Below are positions 26,439-35,184 of a stretch of 36,485 nt of DNA, one piece after another. This DNA is from an uncultured Lachnospiraceae bacterium (GTDB lineage: Bacteria > Bacillota > Clostridia > Lachnospirales > Lachnospiraceae), in contig CAJTOW010000028.1 in the NCBI GenBank assembly GCA_910577655.1, forward strand, positions 1-36,485, read 5' to 3'. A program made the translations under genes and the position numbers. Numbering within the stretch: position 1 is the first letter of the stretch; every line of letters begins with the position of its first letter. A model generated the notes under the pieces. That model saw only the letters and a program-made list of their open reading frames with translations. It did not search any database and was not told the DNA's origin.

Positions 26439-28124
26439 ATGCAGATCAGAAGGATGCCGGCAAAAAGCCGGATTTTGTGGGGGTTCCTGCTGCTTATGCT
26501 GGCCTGCACATTTATTTCCAGAATCTATGACAGTGTCACAGTGCCCAAAGTGCTTACCACCACAGCAAAGCAGAAGGCTGTTGAGACCCTGGTGGAGGGA
26601 ACCGGGACCGTGAAGGAAAAGGAAACAAGCCTCTGCCGGATCCTTCCGGGGCTGCGGGTGGGCCGGGTGGCAGCGGAACCCGGAAGCCAGGTGGAGGAAG
26701 GGCAGGAGCTGTTTTCCTATGATCTGGAGTCCCTTAGGGAGAAGCGGGAGGAGCTGGAGAGGGAGCTGGAACAGATCGACTTAAATATCTGCAGGGAGCA
26801 GATCAGCCAGGAGGCTTCCGGAGAGATTACCCAGGAGGAGCTGGCGGCCAGGGAGCTGGCCCTTGCCCAGAGAGCCCTGGAAGAGGGAGAACTGGAATTT
26901 GCGGATACCCAAAAAGAGCATCAGGAGGAATTAGCGCGTCTGGAGCAGGAGTACCGGGATGACCGGGATTTGCTGGAGGATGAGCTTTCCAGGCAGCAGG
27001 ACCAGAGCTGGAAAAGCGCCAGACAAGGGCTTGATACAGCGAAAAACAGCCGGAACCGGGAGCTGCGGGCTGCCCGCAGGACGGTGGAGGATCTGGCAGA
27101 GGAGCTGGACCAGGTACCGGAAGAGGATGAGGAACGCATCCGGAAGCTTTCCCGGGATCTGGAGCGGGCCAGGGAGGATCTGAGGGATCTGGAGGATACC
27201 TGGGAGGAGGAGATTGACTCGGCGGAGGATCAGGTGGAGCTGGCGGATGACCTGGGAGACCGGATTCTGGCAGGACAGACCACAGCCCAGGAGGAACGGC
27301 GGCGGAGTTATGAGCAGGTGGTAAAACAGCAGGAAGAGAAGCTTGAGCAGGCGGCGAAGGATCTGGAAGCACTTAAAGACGCGGTGGAAGAGGCTCGGTG
27401 GCAGCTGGCAGTGGCCGAAAAGCAGGATGCGGCTTCCCGGATCTCGGAGGACCAGAGAAAACGGATCTCGGCCCTGAACATCCAGGGATTAAAGCTGGAC
27501 CGGAAGGCAAAGGAACGGCAGCTAAACCGCCTGGAGGAGCTGGAAGCCGGAGAGGGCATTGTCTGTGCCCACCAGAAAGGGATCGTGGTGGATATGGAGC
27601 TTACAGGTGGGAAGACCACCACCGGAGAGGAGCTGGTATCCCTGGCTGTGGGAGAGAGCCGGTTCGAAGGCATGTTCTTAAAGGAGGACCAGAAGCTGTC
27701 CAGAGGAGATGCCATCCAGATATCCATTCCCGGCACGGTCCGGAAGAAGGATGCCATCATCAGCCGTATAAATCTTCTGGGGGAGGAGGAAGGGCTTTTC
27801 CAGGCAGACCTGGGGGATCTGGAGCTGCCTCTGGGGACCATAGCAAACTATACCTGCCGGAAGCAGTCGGATATGTTCCCCAAAGTGATTCCCTTGTCCG
27901 GAATACGCAAGGATATGACAGGTTACTACTGTCTGGTGGCACGGACCCGTTCCTCCATCCTGGGGGAAGAGTTTGCGGCCGAGCGGGTGAACATCCAGAT
28001 CCTCTACCAGGGAAGCCAGGAGGCGGCTGTGGAGGGAAGCATTTTTGACGAAGACCGGGTGATCACCGGGGAAAATAAGACGATCGGAGCCGGAGACCGG
28101 GTCCGCCCGGTGCCAGGATTCTGA
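26439..28124 (+). CDS. HlyD/MacA-like membrane fusion (adaptor) protein with long coiled coil
   Basis: 561 residues. One N-terminal membrane segment (about 11-28, ILWGFLLLMLACTFIS) is followed by a biotinyl-lipoyl-like half (GLRVGRVAAEPGSQVEEGQELFSYD). A Glu/Arg/Leu-rich coiled coil spans about residues 98-365. The second lipoyl half (GIVCAHQKGIVVDMELTGGKTT) and a beta-barrel region come next, ending IGAGDRVRPVPGF. This is the order of periplasmic or extracytoplasmic adaptors of export pumps. In Gram-positive bacteria such proteins usually accompany an ABC exporter made of ATPase and MacB/FtsX permease. Here it follows importer permeases and precedes only a MacB-core-like protein. Start ATG 26439 follows AAAGGAGAGCAGG. 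Confidence 0.88.
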   Translation: MQIRRMPAKSRILWGFLLLMLACTFISRIYDSVTVPKVLTTTAKQKAVETLVEGTGTVKEKETSLCRILPGLRVGRVAAEPGSQVEEGQELFSYDLESLREKREELERELEQIDLNICREQISQEASGEITQEELAARELALAQRALEEGELEFADTQKEHQEELARLEQEYRDDRDLLEDELSRQQDQSWKSARQGLDTAKNSRNRELRAARRTVEDLAEELDQVPEEDEERIRKLSRDLERAREDLRDLEDTWEEEIDSAEDQVELADDLGDRILAGQTTAQEERRRSYEQVVKQQEEKLEQAAKDLEALKDAVEEARWQLAVAEKQDAASRISEDQRKRISALNIQGLKLDRKAKERQLNRLEELEAGEGIVCAHQKGIVVDMELTGGKTTTGEELVSLAVGESRFEGMFLKEDQKLSRGDAIQISIPGTVRKKDAIISRINLLGEEEGLFQADLGDLELPLGTIANYTCRKQSDMFPKVIPLSGIRKDMTGYYCLVARTRSSILGEEFAAERVNIQILYQGSQEAAVEGSIFDEDRVITGENKTIGAGDRVRPVPGF

Positions 28125-28168
28125 TAATGTGAGATTCCGGGAGTATATGCTGGGAAAAGGAGGAAAAG

Positions 28169-28756
28169 ATGAAAAAGGAAACAGTCATTTTCCGGTGGCT
28201 CCTGGTGGTGCTTTTGTCCGTGAGCCTGGTCTGGGGAGCGGCGGCAGTCTGGCGGCTCTGGTTTCTGATCCCTTGTCGTGTGGAGGCCGACTGCAGGGGC
28301 AGGGAAACTTCTGTGGAGGATATCCGGCAGTGGGAGGAGCAGGACGACCAGGGAGCGCTGGGGCTTTTCAGACTGGCCGGATGGAGAATTGACCGTGAGC
28401 AGCAGGTTTTCTCGGTTAATACAGGAAGACACCAGTCAGCCAGGATCATCAGTGTGTACGGGTCCATGGAGCTGGCCGGTCAGGGGGAGCTTCTCTGCGG
28501 CCGTTACGGCCTGCCGCTGGAGGGAGACTTCTGCGTGGTCACCGAGGCCCTGGCCAGGGAGCTGCTGGGGAGCACCTGGATTCTGGGGGAGCCGCTGCAG
28601 CTGGGCGGGCGGAGGATGACAGTGGCAGGAGTGATCCGCAGTCAGGAGAGGATTCTCCTGATGCCCATGGAGGAGGGTGTGATCCAGCAGCTGGCAGTGG
28701 AGCTGAAAGGCTGCGGTCGGGCCAGGGAGCGGGTGGAACGGATGATGGGGGAGTGA
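28169..28756 (+). CDS. Single-span protein resembling the MacB periplasmic core domain
   Basis: 195 residues. One N-terminal membrane helix (about 9-33) is followed by an extracellular domain with features of MacB_PCD: IISVYGSMELAGQGELLCGRYG, then CVVTEALARELLGSTWILGEPLQLGGRRMTVAGVI. In MacB and related ABC3 permeases this domain sits between helix 1 and three C-terminal FtsX helices. Here the protein ends at GRARERVERMMGE with no further helices and no ATPase partner. It may be a truncated permease or a purpose-built accessory of the adaptor encoded just upstream (44-base gap). The stop is followed by intergenic DNA with no trace of FtsX helices, so recent truncation by a frameshift is unlikely. 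Confidence 0.65.
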   Translation: MKKETVIFRWLLVVLLSVSLVWGAAAVWRLWFLIPCRVEADCRGRETSVEDIRQWEEQDDQGALGLFRLAGWRIDREQQVFSVNTGRHQSARIISVYGSMELAGQGELLCGRYGLPLEGDFCVVTEALARELLGSTWILGEPLQLGGRRMTVAGVIRSQERILLMPMEEGVIQQLAVELKGCGRARERVERMMGE

Positions 28757-28823
28757 AGAAAAAGATATCAGGTACTGCTTGTGTCACCCGGATTTAGAAT
28801 ATATGTCATGGTTATGCCCGGAA

Positions 28824-28855
28824 ATTCCTGCCCCGGTAACTCCAGGGGCAGGAAT
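28824..28855. terminator. Strong hairpin between convergent operons
   Basis: ATTCCTGCCCC pairs perfectly with GGGGCAGGAAT around a 10-base loop. There is no T run on either side, so factor-independent termination is uncertain, but the position between convergent genes fits. Confidence 0.5.
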
Positions 28856-28879
28856 ACGGACAAACTGAAATCTGGCTTA

Positions 28880-30340
28880 TCAGGATATTTCCAGTTGTTT
28901 GGCCGGATCCGCAGCCAGACGCTGGCTCACATCCACATAGTCCTCATCTTCATAGATTTTTTCTGTTTTGAACCTGAGCAGAGAGAACACCAGCACGGTA
29001 ATGGGTGTCAGGTACAAAAGAGGAATGTATGGGATGAAGGATGTGGCTGAAACACCCAGAACACCGCAGGTAAATACGGTATTGGCATTCCAGGGAATAA
29101 ACATACATCCGTAGGTCCCGCCTGCTTCCAGATCCCTGGAGCAGTTTTTCGGCTGGAGATTATACTTCTTGTACATGGGAGCCATAAGCGTGCCTGTCAT
29201 GACGATGGCAAAATTCTGGCTGAAGGCTACGGCATTGCCGATGAAGCCAAAGAGGATGGTAATAAAGGACAAAGCTGTGATGGACCTGATACCCCTGGTC
29301 ACAACCTCCGCAATCCGGTTGATGACCTGGAGATAATCCAGCATACCTGCAATTGTAAATCCGAATAAGGTAATGCCGGCAAGGCTCCACATACCTGCCA
29401 CACCGCCGCGGTTCAATAAAGTGGCCAGGGCGGCATTTTCTGTATCCAGGGAAAAGCCCTTGTAGAATATGCCAAATGCCTCGGCTACTCCCATACCCTG
29501 ATAAAAGACAGCCACAAGAATTCCGGATACTGCGCCGCCCAGAATGGAAAGCAATGCTGACTGCTTAAAAAACAGCAGGGCAGCGGTGACAGCCAGGGGA
29601 ATCAGGGCAATGATCCCAAGGTTAAAATGTTCCTGGAGCCCGCCCATGAGGGCAAGGGTCTCCGGGGAGTCCACCGTGCCGCCATAGCGAAGTCCAATAA
29701 CAAAGAAGAAAACCAGGGAAATGACAAAACCAGGAATCTGGTCATAAACCATATGGCGTATATGCTTAAAGATATCAACTTCCGCAATGGAAGAAGCCAG
29801 GATGGTGGTATCAGACATGGGTGACATCTTGTCTCCAAAGAAAGCACCGCAGATGATGGAACCGGCTGTGATGGCAGGCGGAATTCCCATACTGTTGCCG
29901 ATGCCGATCAGGGCTACGCCAGCAGTTCCGGCGGTTCCGTTGGAAGTTCCGCAGAATAGGGAAACCAGGGAACAAAGCAACATAGATGCCACCAGAAAAA
30001 TCTTTGGGTTGATGAATTTCAGTCCGTAGTAGATCAGAGTGGGAGTTGTGCCGGAGGCAATCCATGCACCGATCAGGGCGCCGGCCGCCAGAAGTACAAA
30101 TACGGCAGACAGCGCTTTGTGGGTAAACTCCAGGGCGGCTTTTTCCAGTTCAGAGGAAGTATATCCATGGAAAATACCAAAGGGAATCACGATCACCCAC
30201 AGCATAAAGAACATGGAACCCATGTCTCCTTTAAAAATTGCTTTCTGCACAGCGATTGCCACACAGACGATTACAAACAACAGTACAGAGGCCAGCAGGG
30301 ATACTTCTTTTTTTGCATTGCTATCATTCCTTTTTTTCAT
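28880..30340 (-). CDS. nhaC: NhaC-family Na+/H+ antiporter-like transporter
   Basis: 486 residues with about 11-12 hydrophobic segments. Family marks are GTSNGTAGTAGVALIGIG, ICGAFFGDKMSPMSDTTILAS and GFIGNAVAFSQNFAIVMTG. The ribosome site AAAGGAG lies before the ATG at 30340. NhaC proteins exchange cations for protons, and several relatives instead exchange organic acids or amino acids. It is the second gene of a minus-strand operon behind a threonine-synthase-like enzyme (28-base gap), so it may supply that enzyme's substrate or remove its product rather than serve pH control. That role is inference. Confidence 0.9.
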   Translation of the reverse strand: MKKRNDSNAKKEVSLLASVLLFVIVCVAIAVQKAIFKGDMGSMFFMLWVIVIPFGIFHGYTSSELEKAALEFTHKALSAVFVLLAAGALIGAWIASGTTPTLIYYGLKFINPKIFLVASMLLCSLVSLFCGTSNGTAGTAGVALIGIGNSMGIPPAITAGSIICGAFFGDKMSPMSDTTILASSIAEVDIFKHIRHMVYDQIPGFVISLVFFFVIGLRYGGTVDSPETLALMGGLQEHFNLGIIALIPLAVTAALLFFKQSALLSILGGAVSGILVAVFYQGMGVAEAFGIFYKGFSLDTENAALATLLNRGGVAGMWSLAGITLFGFTIAGMLDYLQVINRIAEVVTRGIRSITALSFITILFGFIGNAVAFSQNFAIVMTGTLMAPMYKKYNLQPKNCSRDLEAGGTYGCMFIPWNANTVFTCGVLGVSATSFIPYIPLLYLTPITVLVFSLLRFKTEKIYEDEDYVDVSQRLAADPAKQLEIS

Positions 30341-30368
30341 AGTTACCGATTCTCCTTTGCTGTAGCTG

Positions 30369-31628
30369 TTAAATTGTAAGGTTATAAGAGTTTTTCAAAA
30401 CCCTGGAAATATCTTCCGGACGGGTACTGCTTTCCGGTATTTCACCCATGTATCTGGCTGTGACGGCAGTATCCTTGACTCCGCTGGATGTGATCAGCAT
30501 GACCACCCGCTCTCCGGGATGTATTTTTCCCTGGGATATAAGTTTTTTCACGCCGGCCAGGGTTGTGGCAGAGGCAGATTCACAGTACAGACCTTCCTTT
30601 TGCGCCAGTTCCTGCTGGGCTTTGAATATTTCCATATTTCCGTCAAGGGAAATGGCCAGACCACAGGATCTCCGGATTGTGTATAGGGAATGATAGGTTC
30701 CCATCACTGTGGACATGGAGGAGGCGACACTTCCCCATGCATGGACCGGTTCAATCACATCTGCCTGTGACTGGTATGCACGGGCTACCGGACCATAGTC
30801 TTCCACAGATACCATCTGGGGAATCTTCTGGAGGAAGCCCATGGTTTTCAGTTCTTCAAAGCCTTTCATGATACCAAACAAGGCATCTCCATAGCAGATG
30901 GGAACCACGATTTTGTCCGGAAGATCCTTCATCTGCCGGAACAGTTCATAGGCAATGATTTTATAGCCGTCAATTGCCCATGGATTGCTCCCGACAATGG
31001 GAACGGTATAATTGGTTGCAGGATACCACCCATATTCGTCTACCAGATGCTTCATGACCGTCCACCGGTCAGAAGTGGATGGCACGCCAATGACCCTGGC
31101 ACCATAAATCTGCATAAATGTTTCCAGTGTTTTATTAATCCCTTTTACCGTGACGATGATGCATGGAAGTCCTGCTTTTGCGGCAAAAGCTGCACCAGAA
31201 GCTCCATTATTGCCAGTGGAGGCATAGATGACGCCAGGGGCGCCCAGTTCCAGGGCTTTATTGACCAGTACCGCGTTGAGCCGGTCTTTGTGTCCCCAGG
31301 TTGGGTTCCGGGTCTCATCCTTGACATAGAGTTCAAGTCCAAGCTCTTCCCCGATCCGGTCCAGACGGTTCAGGGCCGTATTCCCAACGCCCAGGTCAAT
31401 CAGGTTCCTTCTGGTTCTGAAAGGAAGTATTTCCCTGTAATCTTCCAGCCGGTTTCCCGGAAAAAGCTCCGTAAAAGAAGCCATGGAACCATCGGCAGCA
31501 GGCAGTTGGTAGACAGGGGTGATATTGGATACAAATTGTTCGTTTCGGCAATGAGGACAACCCTCAAACAATCTTTCGGAATCGTATTCCTGCCCGCAGT
31601 TCAGGCATTTGGATTTACCAGTATACAT
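30369..31628 (-). CDS. Threonine-synthase-like PLP-dependent enzyme with N-terminal zinc ribbon
   Basis: 419 residues from the ATG at 31628, chosen because GGAGG lies six bases upstream. The ATG four codons earlier overlaps that site and has none of its own. Cys8, Cys11, Cys24 and Cys27 form a rubredoxin-like zinc ribbon, as in archaeal-type threonine synthase and cysteate synthase. The PLP lysine is probably Lys114 in WGHKDRLNAV, where threonine synthases have SFKDR. The phosphate/substrate loop is ASTGNNGASGAAFAAKAG and the fold-type II end is MLITSSGVKD. No threonine-biosynthesis gene is adjacent; the neighbours are NhaC and LysR. A beta-replacement or beta/gamma-elimination on an imported amino acid is possible. 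Exact reaction unknown. Confidence 0.85.
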   Translation of the reverse strand: MYTGKSKCLNCGQEYDSERLFEGCPHCRNEQFVSNITPVYQLPAADGSMASFTELFPGNRLEDYREILPFRTRRNLIDLGVGNTALNRLDRIGEELGLELYVKDETRNPTWGHKDRLNAVLVNKALELGAPGVIYASTGNNGASGAAFAAKAGLPCIIVTVKGINKTLETFMQIYGARVIGVPSTSDRWTVMKHLVDEYGWYPATNYTVPIVGSNPWAIDGYKIIAYELFRQMKDLPDKIVVPICYGDALFGIMKGFEELKTMGFLQKIPQMVSVEDYGPVARAYQSQADVIEPVHAWGSVASSMSTVMGTYHSLYTIRRSCGLAISLDGNMEIFKAQQELAQKEGLYCESASATTLAGVKKLISQGKIHPGERVVMLITSSGVKDTAVTARYMGEIPESSTRPEDISRVLKNSYNLTI

Positions 31629-31730
31629 ATCTGCCTCCATTCTGTTTTTGAGCGCTCTTTTTTTAATCTGAAGTGTACGTACGTTTCATGATGGGAACGA
31701 TAAAATCAGAAATAGGATTCCCATAGATTT

Positions 31731-31760
31731 ATTATAACTGTGGGGGAATAATTCGTCCAA
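31731..31760 (-). promoter_or_regulatory. Promoter of the PLP enzyme-nhaC operon
   Basis: On the minus strand, TTGGAC (plus 31755-31760) and perfect TATAAT (plus 31731-31736) are separated by 18 bases. The predicted leader is about 95 bases. An AT-rich dyad-like stretch upstream (31781-31796, AATTTGAATTTCGAAT) could be a LysR site, weakly supported. Confidence 0.6.
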
Positions 31761-31818
31761 TGAATATATAGAATATAAATAATTTGAATTTCGAATGAAA
31801 ATGGTGTATATCATCAAT

Positions 31819-31854
31819 AAAAAGGGAGAAATCTATACTGGACAGAATTCTCCC
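31819..31854 (-). terminator. Rho-independent terminator of the LysR gene
   Basis: GGGAGAA at 31824-31830 pairs with TTCTCCC at 31848-31854. On the minus strand the stem is followed by TTTTT. It lies about 93 bases past the LysR stop and upstream of the PLP operon promoter, so the two transcripts are separate. Confidence 0.8.
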
Positions 31855-31946
31855 GTCTTAATAAGATCCTGCCGTTTAGGCAATAACCAACAATATCTTG
31901 CGTAAAATAGCAAAATTTCGTACACCACTGTTCTGGTTTATCCAGG

Positions 31947-32840
31947 TCAGGAATTATGCAGCAGTGTATTTGTTTTGCTCAGGAAGTTCATCCAGCTCTT
32001 CATAGCCATGGACTCCATCCTTTGTTTCTGAAAAGACACATAGATCATAATAGTTCTTGACGGAAGATCCTGGATTGGGATTTCGATTAAGGTTCCTGAC
32101 ACAAGCTCTGTTTCTACCATTGTCCGGGGCAAAAAACAGCATCCGGCTCCTGCAAGGCAGAAGGATTTTGCGCTGTCCAGCATATTGCTGTTTACCTGAA
32201 AAAGCATTTTTCCGTTCAAGGCATTTTCCGAGATGTCCTCCATATAGTTGTCCCAGATATCTGAGTGAATCAGGGGAATATCCAGCAGACTGGATTTACA
32301 GATTCCGCCGCGCAGGTGGGAAAAATGTCCGGCTGATCCCACGAATAGTATATCTGTTTTCTTAATGGGAAGGCTGGATATACTGTTATTGTTGAGTTCA
32401 TAGGAAGAGAAGACAAAGTCCAGCACCTTTTGATGGAGCATAGGGAGCATCTGTCTGCTGTGGTCAATCTCAACATGCAGTGAGATATCTGGAAATGCGG
32501 AACCAAACTGGATGAGTATGTCTTCCAGCCATTGGTCGTAGACCCATCTGACACAGCCGATTCGAAGATGATCCTGAAATCTTTTCTGCATGTGGATTTC
32601 CTGAAGTGCTTTCTGATTCAGAAGATTGATCTGACTGGCATAATTTAAAAAGATCTCCCCTGCGGCAGTCAGATGGATTCCATTTTTATAACGCAGGACT
32701 AACTGGGTCCCGGTATATTCTTCCAGGGAGCGGATCCGGTTTGATATGGTTGACTGGACTACATGCAGTGTTTCTGCTGTTTTGGTGAAATTGCGGCAGC
32801 CGGCCAACACGATAAAAGTCTGGATTTCTTCCATGTCCAT
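31947..32840 (-). CDS. LysR-family transcriptional regulator
   Basis: 298 residues from the ATG at 32840, which starts right at the family's N-terminus (MDMEEIQTFIVLAGCRNFTKTAETLHVVQ). It has AGAGGAAGTG upstream. The frame is open for 38 more codons with no family similarity. A second ATG two codons later is also possible. The winged helix-turn-helix covers residues 1-60 (STISNRIRSLEEYTGTQLVLR), and the effector-binding domain covers about 90-290. It lies upstream of, and in line with, the PLP enzyme-nhaC operon and probably controls it. Inducer unknown. Confidence 0.93.
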   Translation of the reverse strand: MDMEEIQTFIVLAGCRNFTKTAETLHVVQSTISNRIRSLEEYTGTQLVLRYKNGIHLTAAGEIFLNYASQINLLNQKALQEIHMQKRFQDHLRIGCVRWVYDQWLEDILIQFGSAFPDISLHVEIDHSRQMLPMLHQKVLDFVFSSYELNNNSISSLPIKKTDILFVGSAGHFSHLRGGICKSSLLDIPLIHSDIWDNYMEDISENALNGKMLFQVNSNMLDSAKSFCLAGAGCCFLPRTMVETELVSGTLIEIPIQDLPSRTIMIYVSFQKQRMESMAMKSWMNFLSKTNTLLHNS

Positions 32841-33070
32841 GGTGAGCGTCACTTCCTCTTTTCCATATTTTATCCCCGAAAGTTCCTGGCATCTGGTCCG
32901 GATAGGATTTCCGGTGAATAGCAAAAGTATATCATAGGCTTTTCGGCGGATCAATAGGAAGGTTACTGTTTACACCCCCGTCAATCATAACTGCCGGTCA
33001 GTCTGTCTTGTAGTGATGCTATTTTAATGAGCAAGAGATGTGCTAAAACTCCTCCCGGGATAAAAAAGTA

Positions 33071-33099
33071 TTTTCAAATTCTTTTTTTCCCTTTATAAT
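33071..33099 (+). promoter_or_regulatory. Promoter of the CoA-disulfide-reductase-like gene
   Basis: TTTTCA at 33071-33076, 17-base spacer, perfect TATAAT at 33094-33099. The leader would be about 205 bases. A second TATAAT at 33152-33157 lacks a good -35. Confidence 0.5.
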
Positions 33100-33190
33100 A
33101 TATGGAAAGTAAAATACAGATCCAGACGTGAATCCGGACCAGTTCAGGGGATATAATGAATCAGATAAACCAGTTCAGACTTTTATTCCC

Positions 33191-33229
33191 ATGAGGGCAG
33201 GGAGCCAGGGACAGACGGATGCCCCTCAT
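33191..33229 (+). promoter_or_regulatory. Leader hairpin
   Basis: ATGAGGGCA at 33191-33199 can pair with TGCCCCTCAT at 33220-33229, with one bulge. No T run. Possible regulatory or mRNA-stability stem; no riboswitch class recognised. Confidence 0.35.
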
Positions 33230-33309
33230 TGAGGCAGGATCATAAGAAACAACGCCCGGGCAGGCTGGCATCTTTCTTGCTGTTATAAATAAAGAAAGGA
33301 GAAATAACC

Positions 33310-35016
33310 ATGGCAGAAAAAATTATTATTGTAGGCGGTGTAGCGGGAGGGGCCTCTGCGGCGGCCCGGATCAGGCGGCTGGATGAAACAGCGCAGATTC
33401 TTATGTTTGAGAGGGGAGCGCATGTCTCTTTTTCCAACTGCTGTCTTCCCTATTATCTGAGCGGGACCATAGAGAACAGTGACAGCCTTGTGCTGATGAG
33501 TCCGGAGCGGTTCGCAAAGCAGTATGCCATAGAAGCGCGGGTGCGCAGCCAGGTGACAGCGCTTCACCCGGAACGAAAGACTGTCACTGTGCAGAACCTG
33601 GAATCCGGAGAGAGCTATGAGGAGACATACGACAAGCTGGTTCTGGCTCCGGGAGCCAGTCCGGTCATGCCAAAGAGCATAAAGGGGATCGGACAGCCTC
33701 ACGTATTTTCAATAAGAAATGTAACAGATATCAAAGCACTCAAACAGTATATAGAGCTTCACGGTGTAAAAAAGGCTGCGGTTATAGGCGGAGGCTTTAT
33801 CGGTGTGGAAGTGGCGGAGAACCTGAAGATGGCAGGGCTTCTGGTGACTCTGGTGGAGGGCAGTGACCAGATCATGATGCCCTTTGATCCGGATATGGTC
33901 CAGATTCTCCATAAAGAGATGATGGACCAGGGAATTGATCTGCGTCTGTCCGGCACACTGGCGGAAATAAAGGAGAGCAGCATTGTTGTGAAAAGGCAGG
34001 AGCGGCTTGAATCCATAGAAGCAGAGGTGGTAGTCATGTCCATTGGCGTGGCTCCGGAGACTGCTCTGGCCCGGGAGGCAGGTCTGGCGCTGGGGGAGAC
34101 AGGCGCAATCCTGGTAAATAAGAATTACCAGACCTCTGACCCGGATATCTACGCGGTGGGTGACGCAACAGAAAGCTTTCACCGTCTGCTGGGCCGTCCT
34201 GGACGTCTGGCCCTGGCAGGGCCGGCCCAGCGGCAGGCACGGGCAGCGGCAGATCATATGTACGGGGGATACAACAGGAACCGGGGATTCATCGGATCCT
34301 CCTGCATAAGAATTTTCGGGCAGAACGCAGCATGCACAGGGCTAAATGAGAAGACCGCAAAGGGGGCAGGGATTTCCTGCGATTTCGCATATGTGATGGC
34401 ATCGGATAAAGTGGGGCTGATGCCGGACAGCAGCTATATGAATTTTAAACTGGTCTTTGAGGTTCCCACAGGGCGGATCCTGGGAGCCCAGGCTGTGGGA
34501 AAAGGAAATGTAGACAAGCGGATCGATGTGATCGCCACAGTAATTGCAATGGGTGGGACCCTGGAGGATGTGAAGGATCTGGAGCTGTGTTATTCCCCGG
34601 TATTCGGCACTGCCAGGGATGTTGTGAACCAGGCGGCCCTGGTAGGGCTCAACCTTCTGAACAACCGCTACCGCCAGGTTCCGGTGACAGCAGTACGGCA
34701 GCTGGCAGAGTCAGGGGCGTATATTGTGGATGTCAGGGAAGAACATGAATTCCGGGCCGGACATCTGAAAGGGGCGAAGAATATTCCCTTAAGCCAGCTT
34801 CGCCAGCGGATGGAGGAGATTCCCCGGGATGTGCCGGTGTATCTGTACTGCCGCACAGGACAGCGCAGCTACAATGCCATCTGCTGTCTCCAGGGACATG
34901 GATACAGGAATCTCTGGAATATCTCCGGCTCCTTCCTGGGCATCAGTCTGTATGAATATTTCCAGGACCAGGCCCAGGGAAGGACGCCAGTGGTAACAGC
35001 ATATAATTTCCGTTAG
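33310..35016 (+). CDS. CoA-disulfide reductase-like FAD/NAD(P)H oxidoreductase fused to rhodanese domain
   Basis: 568 residues, the usual length of CoADR-rhodanese fusions. It has an FAD motif (IIIVGGVAGGASAAARIRR) and the active-site cysteine at the start of an unusual Cys44-Cys45 pair (SFSNCCLPYYLSG; relatives usually have CG). An NAD(P)H motif (AAVIGGGFIGVEVAENL) and a second FAD motif (DIYAVGDA) are followed by a dimerisation domain. The C-terminal rhodanese (about 455-555) has catalytic Cys514 in LYCRTGQRS. Relatives reduce CoA disulfide, CoA persulfide, polysulfide or oxygen using NAD(P)H in the cytoplasm, and the rhodanese carries persulfide sulfur. Start ATG 33310 follows AAAGGAG. It is monocistronic; repeat copy D begins four bases after the stop. 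Confidence 0.92.
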   Translation: MAEKIIIVGGVAGGASAAARIRRLDETAQILMFERGAHVSFSNCCLPYYLSGTIENSDSLVLMSPERFAKQYAIEARVRSQVTALHPERKTVTVQNLESGESYEETYDKLVLAPGASPVMPKSIKGIGQPHVFSIRNVTDIKALKQYIELHGVKKAAVIGGGFIGVEVAENLKMAGLLVTLVEGSDQIMMPFDPDMVQILHKEMMDQGIDLRLSGTLAEIKESSIVVKRQERLESIEAEVVVMSIGVAPETALAREAGLALGETGAILVNKNYQTSDPDIYAVGDATESFHRLLGRPGRLALAGPAQRQARAAADHMYGGYNRNRGFIGSSCIRIFGQNAACTGLNEKTAKGAGISCDFAYVMASDKVGLMPDSSYMNFKLVFEVPTGRILGAQAVGKGNVDKRIDVIATVIAMGGTLEDVKDLELCYSPVFGTARDVVNQAALVGLNLLNNRYRQVPVTAVRQLAESGAYIVDVREEHEFRAGHLKGAKNIPLSQLRQRMEEIPRDVPVYLYCRTGQRSYNAICCLQGHGYRNLWNISGSFLGISLYEYFQDQAQGRTPVVTAYNFR

Positions 35017-35020
35017 AAGC

Positions 35021-35184
35021 CAAAGTGTGTCTGAAAATTGCTTTCTGGCAGATGTGCGTCACAGTTTGTGGGAGATTTGGGCCAAATGAAGGGCGCATAG
35101 TGGGCTATGTAACCTGAATTTGGCCAAAATATACCGCGAAGTGGGACGTGCAGATGTCGGGAATGAATTTTCAGACACGCTCTA
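35021..35184 (+). repeat. 164-bp foldback repeat, copy D
   Basis: Complete copy, ends CAAAGTGTGTCTGAAAATT and AATTTTCAGACACGCTCTA, same orientation as copy C. It starts four bases after the oxidoreductase stop and ends at the ModE-like fragment. Confidence 0.9.

Larger units (their letters stand above)
32841..33309. other. Intergenic region between LysR and the CoA-disulfide-reductase-like gene
   Basis: Contains the divergent control region: the LysR upstream area on the minus strand, and a plus-strand promoter and leader hairpin for the oxidoreductase. The 9-base direct repeat CCAGTTCAG also occurs twice, near 33138-33147 and 33169-33179. No gene is supported. Confidence 0.4.
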
